A stretch of DNA of 64,000 nt from JAPKZH01 sp964537875 (GTDB lineage: Bacteria > Acidobacteriota > Aminicenantia > Aminicenantales > UBA4085). A program made the position numbers and the translations under genes. The stretch covers positions 1-64,000 of the forward strand of contig CAZIDN010000011.1 of assembly GCA_964537875.1 (NCBI GenBank). Direction: 5' to 3'. The notes under the pieces are model-generated. The model was not told the DNA's origin, did not search any database, and saw only the letters and a list, made by a program, of their open reading frames with translations. Of the stretch, positions 8,207 through 16,268 are shown one piece after another. Each line of letters opens with the position of its first letter. Position 1 is the stretch's first letter.

Positions 8207-8236
8207 TTGACATGTATCATCTTCCGGCGATAGACT
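8207..8236 (+). promoter_or_regulatory. Putative promoter of the DUF5703 gene
   Basis: TTGACA at 8207-8212 and TAGACT at 8231-8236 are separated by 18 bp, 41 bp before the start codon. The -10 box is a moderate match. Confidence 0.4.
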
Positions 8237-8277
8237 TTTTATGTGTTCGGGAGCAAGGTTTATGAAAGGGGAGAGCC

Positions 8278-10635
8278 ATGAATAAGATATTTGCAGCGTG
8301 CGCATTGATTGCATTGATTATCCTGGTTAATGCAAGCCCTCAGGGCTCCATCGAAAGCCCCGCCCAATCAACCGGGGAGGGAATCGAGCCGCTCGCCAAA
8401 TACAATATTGTCTGGGACTCGCCGAGTAAGGACTATACCGGCTCCATGCCCATCGGCAACGGCGATATCGCCCTGAACGCTTGGGTCGAGGAATCGGGAG
8501 ATCTGCTTTTTTACATTGCTAAGACGGACAGTTGGGACGACAACGGCCGGCTGGTGAAAGTGGGGCGGGTGCGGATTAGCCTTAATCCAAAGCCCATAGC
8601 GCCGCTTGGCGCCTTTCGGCAAACCCTACAACTCCTCGATGCGACGATGTCCGTCCGATACGGAGAAGGGGACAGCGCAGTAAATTTGAAGCTCTGGGTC
8701 GATGCCAACCTTCCGGTCATCCGGGTCGAAGTGGAAAGCCGGAAGCCGACAGAGGCCGTCGCCTCGATCGAGTTGTGGCGGACGAGTCCTTATCAACTGC
8801 CGACGATCGAGGTCAGCGACGTCATGCTCGATAGGTCGAATAAGGACGGCCAGCACGCTCCCACCATCGTCGAGCCCGATACGGTTCTTGAAAAACTGCC
8901 CAACCGCATCGGCTGGTACCACTACAATAGCAAGTCGGTCGGTCCGGAGATCTGCGCTAAAATCCAGGGCGTCGAAGGCTTCCAGCGGCCGGATCCACTT
9001 CTGCATCGGACGTTCGGAGCCGTGGTGACGGCAGACAAGCCCGATCGCATCGACGACAAGAACCTAAAGTCATTATCTTCCAAGCGCCATGTTTTTAATA
9101 TGTACGTCCTGACCAGGCATCCGGCCAAGCCCCAGGAATGGCTTCAAGCTGTGAACGAAGTGATCAATGATATCGTCCAGCAGCCCTTAGAGGCGTGGCG
9201 CCGGGCCCACGAAACGTGGTGGAAAGGCTTCTGGGATCGAAGCTGGATTCACGTAACGCCGGCAGGGGGGAGTGAATCCAAAAGCGGCAGCGGGAGTGGA
9301 AGCGTGGCGGGAAAAGTGGCCGGGCCTTCCGCCGACGACACTTACATCGTCAGCCGGGCCTATGCATTGCAGCGTTTCATGAATGCCTGCGCGGGCCGCG
9401 GCCGGTATCCCATCAAGTTCAACGGCTCGCTGTTTACGGTGCCCTATCAGGGAAGGCCGGGCGATGCCGATTATCGCCAATGGGGCCCGGGGTATTGGTG
9501 GCAGAATACGCGCCTGCCGTATATAAGCGCATGTGCGTCCGGTGATTTCGACCTGATGCAGCCCCTGTTTCGCATGTACGGCCAGGATTTGATGCCGTTC
9601 TTCCGATACCGGACCCGGCTCTACCTGAAACACGACGGTGTCTACATACCGGAATGCATTTATTTTTGGGGAGATGTTTTCAGCGAAACCTACGGCTGGG
9701 AGCCGTTCGAGCAGCGCAGCGACAAGCTCCAGACGAGCGGCTGGCATAAATGGGAGTGGGTGTCGGGGCCGGAGCTGGTTTTCATGATGCTGGATCGCTA
9801 CGAGTACACTCTTGAGGAGGCGTTCCTGCGGGAAGTGGCGCTGCCGGCGGCCCACGAGGTCCTGACCTTTTTCGACCAGCATTATCCGACCGCTGCAAGC
9901 GGCACGATGGTCATGCACCCCGCGCAGGCCGTGGAAACCTGGTGGGATTGCACCAATCCGATGCCGGAGCTGGCCGGCCTGCATGCCGTGACGGGGCGAT
10001 TGTTGGCGCTTCCGGAGAGATTGACTACCGCCGAGCAGAGGGCGTTCTGGACAAGGCTGAGGAAAAAACTTCCCGCCCTGCCGACGCGGCAAGAGGACGG
10101 CAAGACTCTGCTCGCCCCGGCCGCCAAATACGCAGACAAAAAGAATATCGAGAATCCGGAGCTCTATGCCGTGTTTCCGTTTCGCTTGATCGCGATCGGC
10201 AGGCCGAATATCGAATGGGGCAGGGAGGCGCTGGAGCGGCGCTTGGACAAGGGCGACTTCGGCTGGCGGCAGGATGATATCTTCATGGCCTATCTCGGGC
10301 TGGCCGATGCGGCCAAGCAAAATCTCGTCGGCCGGGCCAAGAACGTCAACAAGGAATCGCGATTCCCGGCGTTTTGGGGACCGAATTACGACTGGATTCC
10401 GGATCAGGATCACGGCGGCGTCCTGCTCAAGACGCTGCAGGCCATGCTGATGCAGACGGACGGTAAGAATATATATTTATTTCCGGCCTGGCCCAAGGAT
10501 TGGAACGCGGACTTCAAACTCCATGCGCCCTACCAGACCGTGATTCAGGCGACGATCGAGAAGGGGAAGGTGACGAGGCTCGACGTCCAGCCGGAGAATA
10601 GGCGAAAGGACGTCATTCTCTTTCCGGAAAAGTGA
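8278..10635 (+). CDS. Secreted DUF5703-family, GH95-like glycoside hydrolase
   Basis: 785 aa with a signal peptide (MNKIFAACALIALIILVNA). Mature residues start with YNIVWDSPSKDYTGSMPIGNG, a signature of DUF5703 and the related GH95 alpha-fucosidases: an N-terminal beta-sandwich followed by an (alpha/alpha)6 barrel. The barrel region includes W/N/E-rich stretches around YWWQNTRLPY, IPECIYFWGD and HPAQAVETWWD, plausible substrate-cleft residues. The catalytic acid cannot be fixed from sequence alone. AAGGGGAG precedes the ATG. It stands alone between two toxin-antitoxin modules. With the GH29 and GH38 genes it points to use of fucose- or mannose-containing glycans. Confidence 0.8.
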   Translation: MNKIFAACALIALIILVNASPQGSIESPAQSTGEGIEPLAKYNIVWDSPSKDYTGSMPIGNGDIALNAWVEESGDLLFYIAKTDSWDDNGRLVKVGRVRISLNPKPIAPLGAFRQTLQLLDATMSVRYGEGDSAVNLKLWVDANLPVIRVEVESRKPTEAVASIELWRTSPYQLPTIEVSDVMLDRSNKDGQHAPTIVEPDTVLEKLPNRIGWYHYNSKSVGPEICAKIQGVEGFQRPDPLLHRTFGAVVTADKPDRIDDKNLKSLSSKRHVFNMYVLTRHPAKPQEWLQAVNEVINDIVQQPLEAWRRAHETWWKGFWDRSWIHVTPAGGSESKSGSGSGSVAGKVAGPSADDTYIVSRAYALQRFMNACAGRGRYPIKFNGSLFTVPYQGRPGDADYRQWGPGYWWQNTRLPYISACASGDFDLMQPLFRMYGQDLMPFFRYRTRLYLKHDGVYIPECIYFWGDVFSETYGWEPFEQRSDKLQTSGWHKWEWVSGPELVFMMLDRYEYTLEEAFLREVALPAAHEVLTFFDQHYPTAASGTMVMHPAQAVETWWDCTNPMPELAGLHAVTGRLLALPERLTTAEQRAFWTRLRKKLPALPTRQEDGKTLLAPAAKYADKKNIENPELYAVFPFRLIAIGRPNIEWGREALERRLDKGDFGWRQDDIFMAYLGLADAAKQNLVGRAKNVNKESRFPAFWGPNYDWIPDQDHGGVLLKTLQAMLMQTDGKNIYLFPAWPKDWNADFKLHAPYQTVIQATIEKGKVTRLDVQPENRRKDVILFPEK

Positions 10636-10705
10636 GTAAGGTCCGGCCTCCTGCTCGCACCCGAGCGAGGCTGAGAATAATTGGCGGCGCTTTTCGTCTC
10701 CTTAT

Positions 10706-10745
10706 TTGACAAAGCCCTCTAAATTATGTACAGTAAAGCTGTACA
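10706..10745 (+). promoter_or_regulatory. yefM-yoeB promoter and TGTACA operator
   Basis: TTGACA (10706-10711), 17 bp, then TACAGT (10729-10734). The inverted repeat TGTACAG (10727-10733) / CTGTACA (10739-10745) covers the -10 box and places two TGTACA cores 13 bp apart. From established work on E. coli yefM-yoeB, the YefM operator is built of palindromes with a TGTACA core, so this is a close regulatory parallel. Confidence 0.8.
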
Positions 10746-10753
10746 AAAAGGAA

Positions 10754-11050
10754 ATGCCCGTGGCTATTCAGACGACCTATACAAACGCTCGCCAAAATCT
10801 GGCCAGGCTTCTGGATGAAGTCACCAAGAATCGCGAGATCGTTTTTATCCAGGGGCGCCGCCGGGAGAGCGTAGCGATGATTACGGCTTCTGAGTTATCG
10901 AGCCTGCTCGAGACGGCCCACCTTTTGCGCTCACCCCGAAATGCCCAAAGGCTGCTCGCCGCCCTCCTCGGAGCCTTGAGAAAAAAGCCCTCGCCCATGA
11001 CGATCGAAGAACTGCGCCGCGAGGTCGGCCTTGAGCCGGGAAAGCCGTGA
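10754..11050 (+). CDS. yefM: YefM-family antitoxin
   Basis: 98 aa from ATG 10754. A GTG two codons later (10760) is better spaced from AAGGA and may be the true start. TYTNARQNLARLLDEVTKN and ETAHLLRSPRNAQRLLAAL match YefM very closely, including the LLRSP motif. The C-terminal IEELRREVGLEPG would wrap the toxin. It overlaps the yoeB gene by 20 bp. It neutralises YoeB and represses the promoter through the TGTACA sites. Confidence 0.88.
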   Translation: MPVAIQTTYTNARQNLARLLDEVTKNREIVFIQGRRRESVAMITASELSSLLETAHLLRSPRNAQRLLAALLGALRKKPSPMTIEELRREVGLEPGKP

Positions 11051-11300
11051 TGCCGTCTTTCGGCCGGAATTTATCGAAGATCTCAAATATTGGGTGAAGA
11101 CAGACCGGAAAATTGCCCTTCGCGGCTTTTCTTTGATCGAAGCGATCTTGCGCGATCCCGCAAGCGGCATCGGAAAGCCTGAACCTCTCAAATATCTGGC
11201 GCCGGGAGTTTGGTCGCGCCGTCTTACCCAGGAACACCGGATTGTCTATCTCGCCCGGCCCGGCCGCATCGACTTTTTACAGGCGCGGTATCATTACTGA
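11031..11300 (+). CDS. yoeB: YoeB mRNA interferase toxin
   Basis: 89 aa. KPEPLKYLAPGVWSRRLTQEHRIVYL and the terminal RYHY are hallmark YoeB residues: the RR and EHR residues and the His-Tyr end form the endonuclease site acting on ribosome-bound mRNA. The only in-frame start available is TTG at 11031, inside yefM, which would keep toxin translation low. Length and motifs are complete, so the toxin should be active. Confidence 0.9.
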   Translation: MSRESRDAVFRPEFIEDLKYWVKTDRKIALRGFSLIEAILRDPASGIGKPEPLKYLAPGVWSRRLTQEHRIVYLARPGRIDFLQARYHY

Positions 11301-11320
11301 GTAAAGAAAAGATTCCGCCG

Positions 11321-12895
11321 CTATTCCGGCTTCAGATTGCTCATCAGGATGGATTGCAGGTGAGGATCGGTGATCCTTGTCATGCGGTAGATCGTCGCCC
11401 GGTTTCCGTCTTCCTCCCTCTCGGGGTTGAAAAAATCCCAGACGATATCTCCGTCCTTCGTGATTTCGAAAACTCTTCCCAGGCTTGTCTCCGTGACGAG
11501 CGTATCTCCGTTCGGCAGCCGCTGGGCGGATCCCCCCCAGCTTGAAAAGAACGGGGCTGGACGTGAAGACGGGTATTCCCAGACGATCCTGCTTTCAAGC
11601 GGATCGAGCTCTTCAATACGGGAGTAGGCTCTTGTCGGGCCATTATCGAAAATGAGGATATGCCCGTTTTCGAGGAAGGTCGGGTTGTGAGGCTTGTCCA
11701 GTTGCCCGGGTCCCCAGGTCCACCCCAGTTTCTGGTTTTCGGTGTCGACAACTCCGATGAGATCTAGCGCGTTGGCACAAACTAGGACATTTCCCTTTTT
11801 ACACAGGCCTTTGATATTTTTGTCAATAAGTGTGACCGTATTATTATGGAAAACATCAAAGGGGGTCATGCGTCTCAGCAGGAGACGATGGGCCCGTTTC
11901 TGTTTGATGATTCTCCAGAGGTACTCTCTCGGATAGATCATCCGGGAATAGATATTGAGGATATGCGTGGGGGGGATTTGGCTTTTCATCAGGTCGAATA
12001 GGGAGACGTTCTCTCTGACCACTCCATCGGGGGACAATGTGACGATATAATCATTGATAATCGGGATGGGAAGAAAATGATCAAAAACGAGTTCTTCGCG
12101 ACTGGTCAGCGTGAGGATATCTTTGTTTTCGGCGACGGCAATATCGTGGTGGATTCTCATATTTTTTTGCCAGAGAATATGGGAGGCCCAATCCACTCTC
12201 ATGAGCATCTCGTCCTCTACGCAGACCAACAAATCGCCGTTATCACAGGCCGTGACAAATTGCCAACGCGGAGGGGAGCCGCGAGGACGCCAGTCATGAA
12301 GTTTTTTTCCCGACATGTCCAACAGATAGGCCTCCGGCTTATCGTACGAATTGTAGAGATTGAGGCCGTCAGCGTTTAAAGCTCGGTCGTACTCGACGAC
12401 CCCTTCTTTCGTTTTGTTCTTCTCGCCGGTGACAGACGCGACGTAGGGAAGAGATTGAAGCGCTTCCAGTTTCGAGGATCGATCGAGGAGGGGATGGAAG
12501 CGTGGATACGGAAGAGAAATCAATAAGAGATATATCGCGGCGACCGCCATGATCGAGGATAAAGTAAAAATCCTCCTCCTCTTTTGAGTTTTTATCAAGC
12601 TCCGCCCGAAAAATATCGTAAGAAAAAGGATCCCCAGGGCCGCCGACAGCTCTGCTTTTTGCAAGACGAACAGAACGGCGAAACCTATAAACAGCACCAG
12701 GGCGATGCCATCTTTGAAAACCGTTTTTATCGTGAAAATCGCAAAAAATAGAAATGCCAGCTGAAAATAGAGGATAAAAATGAAAAGATCGCCCGTTAGC
12801 GCTATCGCATACCCTATTGATATTAAGGCGATTAGAACTGTCAGAAAATTCCTCAATCGCTTTTTCCCGGGCGCTTTTTCGGCTATAGCCCTCAT
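11321..12895 (-). CDS. Membrane-anchored arylsulfotransferase (ASST)-like protein
   Basis: 524 aa. Several hydrophobic helices occupy residues 15-130. The exported part is a beta-propeller-like domain with motifs of the arylsulfotransferase family: RIHHDIAVAENKDIL, HNPTFLENGHILIFDNG and VTETSLGRVFEITKDGDIVWDF. Classical ASSTs transfer sulfate between phenols via an active-site His. HHD and HN are present here, but activity is unproven and many relatives are PQQ-like propellers of unknown use. AAGGAG precedes the ATG at 12895. It converges with yoeB, with a gap of only 20 bp. Confidence 0.75.
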   Translation of the reverse strand: MRAIAEKAPGKKRLRNFLTVLIALISIGYAIALTGDLFIFILYFQLAFLFFAIFTIKTVFKDGIALVLFIGFAVLFVLQKAELSAALGILFLTIFFGRSLIKTQKRRRIFTLSSIMAVAAIYLLLISLPYPRFHPLLDRSSKLEALQSLPYVASVTGEKNKTKEGVVEYDRALNADGLNLYNSYDKPEAYLLDMSGKKLHDWRPRGSPPRWQFVTACDNGDLLVCVEDEMLMRVDWASHILWQKNMRIHHDIAVAENKDILTLTSREELVFDHFLPIPIINDYIVTLSPDGVVRENVSLFDLMKSQIPPTHILNIYSRMIYPREYLWRIIKQKRAHRLLLRRMTPFDVFHNNTVTLIDKNIKGLCKKGNVLVCANALDLIGVVDTENQKLGWTWGPGQLDKPHNPTFLENGHILIFDNGPTRAYSRIEELDPLESRIVWEYPSSRPAPFFSSWGGSAQRLPNGDTLVTETSLGRVFEITKDGDIVWDFFNPEREEDGNRATIYRMTRITDPHLQSILMSNLKPE

Positions 12896-13109
12896 GATAT
12901 AAAGCTCCTTCTCTCCTTAGACGACGCCATGTTGCGTTTTCTTCCAATTCGGTGAAAGTGCGAGAAACCGCCTACTTTGTCGTAAAGCCGGGGGTGCCTC
13001 TAAACGTTCTCGGGATGCTAGCTCGAATACCGTTTCTATTGACAGACGCCGTGCGTTTAGGGGATTCTATCCAGGATTGAGCTGAGCCCATAATCCGGAC
13101 GAAGGAGAA

Positions 13110-14357
13110 ATGCCCATGACGACACGCAGAGAGTTCATTCGCGATTCGGCGGTCCTGGCCGGCGCAGCGGCCATTGGGGGACGGACTCTCGATGCCTGGC
13201 CGGGATTAGCGCGGCCGGCCAAGAGCAGGGTCGTCTCGGTCGCTGTCGCCGACATGCTTGTTGAAGGGAAGTACAATCCCGAGGCCGTCGGCCGCGCTTA
13301 CGAGGCCGGGTTGAAGGAGCTGACCGGCGAAAAGAAAGCGGCTGGCGCCTGGGCTTCTCTTTTCTCGCCCGACGATGTCGTAGGGATAAAGATCAATTGT
13401 ATCGGGGCTCCGAAGATCTCGACGTCCCTGGAATCCGTCCGGGCGGCGATTGCCGGGCTGAAGAGCGCCGGCGTGCGCGAAAATAATATCATCGTCTGGG
13501 ACCGGACCGACCGCGAGCTACCCCGGACGGGGCTGACCATCAACAAGGGTGCGGAAGGCGTCCGGGTCAAGGGCGTTTCGACGAAACCGGAGGCGGTCCT
13601 GCCCTGGGTCGAGGGATATGACAAGAGCGCTTATATTTCGCTCGAGGACGGCACCCTGAAGAAGTTCAAGGAGCTGGCCAAGCGGAACTTCACGGAGAGC
13701 GCCTCCCACCGGGAAATCTTCAACTCCGTGACCTGGCTGTGGACGCTCATCCAGCAGGGGAATGCGGACGCCCAGAAGTACAGCCAGGACATCCGGCGGC
13801 TGTACACGGACTACAGCGACCGGGAAGGGATCAAGCGGATCGCCGAGGAGGTCGCCGGCCGGTTTGACGGCGTCGTCATCGAGGACGAGGAAAAGTCCTG
13901 CTTCGCCGAAATCGTCACGCGGGAGATTACGAAACTTGTCAACATCGCCGTCCTCAAACACAATGAGGACAGCGGCGTAACCTGGGCCACCAAGAACATC
14001 GGTCTGGGCGTGACCACGAACAAGGTCCGCTTCCACATCGACTTCTGCGCCCGGGCGATTTCCGAGATCCTCAGCCATCCCTGCCTCAAGGACAAGATGG
14101 TGCTCCATATCGGCGAAGCGGCGAAGATCTCGATCGTCAGCGTTGCCGGGGTCCGGATGGCCTACGACAACCGGATCTTCTTCAGCCGCGACCCGGTGGC
14201 CATGGACCGGATCGGGCTCGACATCCTCGAGGCCAAGCGGGCGGAGCAGGGCCTGGAGTCGATCCGGAAAGAGGCCGGCCATGTGGCCGCCTGCGCCCGC
14301 CGCGGCCTGGGAACCGACGACCTCTCGCGCGTCGATCTCCGCGAGATCAAGGCCTGA
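13110..14357 (+). CDS. Tat-exported DUF362 protein
   Basis: 415 aa (413 if the second ATG at 13116, better spaced from AAGGAG, is used). The N-terminus has a twin-arginine signal (TRREFIRDSAVLAGAAAIGG). The rest matches DUF362: VVGIKINCIGAPKISTS, ENNIIVWDRTDRELPRTG, NIAVLKHNEDSGVTWATKNIGLGVTTN and a terminal Cys-poor region without a ferredoxin motif. DUF362 proteins are often linked to iron-sulfur or anaerobic metabolism. The reaction is unknown. It stands alone, with about 215 bp upstream. Confidence 0.8.
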   Translation: MPMTTRREFIRDSAVLAGAAAIGGRTLDAWPGLARPAKSRVVSVAVADMLVEGKYNPEAVGRAYEAGLKELTGEKKAAGAWASLFSPDDVVGIKINCIGAPKISTSLESVRAAIAGLKSAGVRENNIIVWDRTDRELPRTGLTINKGAEGVRVKGVSTKPEAVLPWVEGYDKSAYISLEDGTLKKFKELAKRNFTESASHREIFNSVTWLWTLIQQGNADAQKYSQDIRRLYTDYSDREGIKRIAEEVAGRFDGVVIEDEEKSCFAEIVTREITKLVNIAVLKHNEDSGVTWATKNIGLGVTTNKVRFHIDFCARAISEILSHPCLKDKMVLHIGEAAKISIVSVAGVRMAYDNRIFFSRDPVAMDRIGLDILEAKRAEQGLESIRKEAGHVAACARRGLGTDDLSRVDLREIKA

Positions 14358-14486
14358 GCCGGGCCTGGACGCTCTTGTCCTTCCGCATATCTGCTCATTC
14401 AGCCGGGCAACTGCCGCGAGTTCAGGGAGCCGCTTGAGAAAACCCCCCTTGACGTCACCGTCATCTTCCTATTGAAAAGAAAATAA

Positions 14487-14518
14487 TTGACATCTTGTGA
14501 TACGTATATTATATGTAT
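14487..14518 (+). promoter_or_regulatory. Promoter and inverted-repeat operator of the RHH/RelE module
   Basis: TTGACA (14487-14492), 17 bp, then TATATG (14510-14515). The near-palindrome ATACGTATA / TATATGTAT (14500-14508 and 14510-14518, one mismatch) lies across the spacer and -10, where a ribbon-helix-helix antitoxin would block RNA polymerase. Confidence 0.65.
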
Positions 14519-14532
14519 TACAGAGGTGACAG

Positions 14533-14751
14533 ATGATGTCCGTATTATGCGTGCGTTTGCCCGAAGAAATATATAAAAGGCTGGACGTGCTTGCCAAAAA
14601 GACAAGGCGAACCAAAACATCTTTCGTCAAAGAAATCATCGAAGACTCCCTGGCGGATTTCGAAGAAGGCTATACGGCGCTCGAGCGGCTGAACGAAAAG
14701 AACGCCAAGTACCTGACCACCGAGGAGTTGGAGAAGAAGCTTGGCTTTTAG
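14533..14751 (+). CDS. Ribbon-helix-helix antitoxin (RelB/CopG type)
   Basis: 72 aa. VLCVRLPEEIYKRLDVLAKKTRRTKTSFVKEII is a textbook ribbon-helix-helix DNA-binding domain. The tail (ALERLNEKNAKYLTTEELEKKLGF) binds the toxin. It overlaps the toxin TTG start by 11 bp. The start is one of two adjacent ATGs behind AGAGGTGA. Confidence 0.87.
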   Translation: MMSVLCVRLPEEIYKRLDVLAKKTRRTKTSFVKEIIEDSLADFEEGYTALERLNEKNAKYLTTEELEKKLGF

Positions 14752-15004
14752 CCTCATCTGGCACGAGAAGGTCCTCAAGGATTTTGAATCAATAAATGCC
14801 GAGGATGCCGAGAGGGTCAAAGAACGGATAAAAAAATATCTGGCCCTGAATCCTGAGATTTTGGGAAAGCCGCTCAAAGGAATGTTCAAAGGATTATTCA
14901 GCTATCGGATCGGGGTATATCGGATCATCTATACAATGGACAGGGCTGAAAACACGATCCGGATTCTGCATGTGAAACACAGAAAAGAGGCGTACAGGCG
15001 ATAG
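14741..15004 (+). CDS. RelE/ParE-family toxin
   Basis: 87 aa starting at TTG within the antitoxin gene. Key segments are IWHEKVLKDFESINAEDAERV, FSYRIGVYRIIYTM and VKHRKEAYRR, giving a complete RelE fold with R, Y and HRKE residues. Another toxin remnant at 24572-24703 has a very similar C-terminal half, so the window holds two related lineages of this toxin. Confidence 0.87.
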   Translation: MAFSLIWHEKVLKDFESINAEDAERVKERIKKYLALNPEILGKPLKGMFKGLFSYRIGVYRIIYTMDRAENTIRILHVKHRKEAYRR

Positions 15005-15055
15005 AGTTCGTCCAGCAAATCAAGTATCATTTTATTTCCGAATTCATCCAGAAAA

Positions 15056-15343
15056 TCAGGGAGTTTTTTCCTCTTCGATCCGGAAAATGACTTTGGCCAT
15101 CGGATCCGGACACTGATATTCCGAAGTAATGTTGAGAATGTTGTTTTCCGGATCCGTGGGCACGCTGGCCGCTATCAGCGGCTGGAGAATGCTGCCGAGG
15201 GCAAACAGGCAGACGCTGTCTCCGGCCGGAATTTCAAGGCGTGCGTTACGAACGAAGAAAGTCGTTCCTGCCTTGGCCCGGCTGCACGGCCCCTCGACCT
15301 TGACGATCGTGATTCTAAAATTTTTGAGTTTCATGGCGCTCAC
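15056..15343 (-). CDS. TIGR04076-family small protein
   Basis: 95 aa from GTG 15343 (ATG 15334 is an alternative). It has the family order: ITIVKVEGPCSRAKAGTTFFV, then GDSVCLFALGSILQPLIAASV, then CPDPMAKVIFRIEE. The conserved Cys in EGPC and CPDP suggest a metal or redox site, but the role is unknown. The GTG overlaps the stop of the upstream gene (GTGA), so the two are translationally coupled. Confidence 0.75.
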   Translation of the reverse strand: MSAMKLKNFRITIVKVEGPCSRAKAGTTFFVRNARLEIPAGDSVCLFALGSILQPLIAASVPTDPENNILNITSEYQCPDPMAKVIFRIEEEKTP

Positions 15344-16125
15344 TTTATCGCGACACCCATCGTGTCTCGGTGGATATCGATCAGCGTTCTCATGTAGGGA
15401 CCGATCTCGCCGGGATCGCTGAAACCGGCTTGGCGCGCGGCAGAATCCCTTTTTTCTTTGGGAATGTCGGCGCTCTCAGCCCAGTGTTTCAGATCACGGT
15501 AGCATCCGAGTGTATACAAATCCCAAGTGGCTCCTTGATCGCGCACGAAAATCATGTTCTCCGGCCGGCCTGTGGCGATCTGGTAGGCGTTTTCCATCTC
15601 GCGTTCCTTGAACAGTTCCTCTTGCTTTCCCGGAAGCGCGACGAAGATTTCGATATGGTAGTAGGCTGTGCCGGTAAATTCTTTTTTCACCGATTCGAGC
15701 GGAGGCCCCATCACGAAGATATCTTCCCGCCAGGCTGAACAGGCATTGAGTTTTTGGCTGAATTCCTTTTGAGAAAGAGACGAAGACTCGTCGGCTTTCT
15801 TTCGCTGGGAAACCCTTTCTTTCGAATAGTATTCGGTGTAGCTCCCCATGGGAAAGAGAAGCATGAGGTCCCATTGGTCGCCTTGCGTGTGACGCCACCA
15901 AAGAGGACGCTCGTCTCCCGACGCATCATATGCGGCCATCCGGTTTTTATAGAGAGCAATCAGATCAAGAAGCTTTCCCGGCGCTGCCCGGACAAACGTG
16001 GTTTTATACAAGTAGGGCTGCTCTGATGACGGCGGTGATCCTGCCGTTAGGGCGGCACTGGATAGAAGAGCTAGAAGCGCCAAGAACACCAAGAACATCG
16101 ACATTTGCTTTAAACGATTTCTCAT
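15340..16125 (-). CDS. Exported tandem NIPSNAP/EthD-like ferredoxin-fold protein
   Basis: 261 aa from the ATG at 16125, preceded by AAGGAGG; upstream ATGs lack this. A signal peptide occupies residues 1-30. Two halves are recognisably related: YKTTFVRAAPGKLLDLIALY... QWDLMLLFPMGSYTEYYSKE, and YHIEIFVALPGKQEELFKER... TWDLYTLGCYRDLKHWAE. Each has the beta-alpha-beta start with PGK and a later WDL strand, as in dimeric alpha/beta-barrel (NIPSNAP, EthD) proteins. The protein is probably an internal duplication forming a barrel in one chain. The substrate is unknown. It is coupled to the TIGR04076 gene. Confidence 0.65.
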   Translation of the reverse strand: MRNRLKQMSMFLVFLALLALLSSAALTAGSPPSSEQPYLYKTTFVRAAPGKLLDLIALYKNRMAAYDASGDERPLWWRHTQGDQWDLMLLFPMGSYTEYYSKERVSQRKKADESSSLSQKEFSQKLNACSAWREDIFVMGPPLESVKKEFTGTAYYHIEIFVALPGKQEELFKEREMENAYQIATGRPENMIFVRDQGATWDLYTLGCYRDLKHWAESADIPKEKRDSAARQAGFSDPGEIGPYMRTLIDIHRDTMGVAIK

Positions 16126-16166
16126 AAGTCCTCCTTGAATAAATCGGTGACGCTTAGTCAATTTCC

Positions 16167-16181
16167 CTGATATCATATCAG
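16167..16181. promoter_or_regulatory. 15-bp palindrome between divergent genes
   Basis: CTGATATCATATCAG lies in the 143-bp gap between the exported NIPSNAP-like gene (minus) and addA (plus). It is a candidate operator for either side; no regulator is identified. Confidence 0.35.
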
Positions 16182-16268
16182 AATTAGGAAATTAGGTAAG
16201 TGAAATCTGGGGATACGGTTTTGTGTTCTCCGGATATTTATTATGGTAGAATCTAAGAAGCGTTAGGA

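Noticed and set aside
9187..10413. 408-codon open frame on the minus strand opposite the DUF5703 gene
   Set aside because: It mirrors the GC-rich codon pattern of the real gene, has no recognisable motif and no ribosome-binding site.
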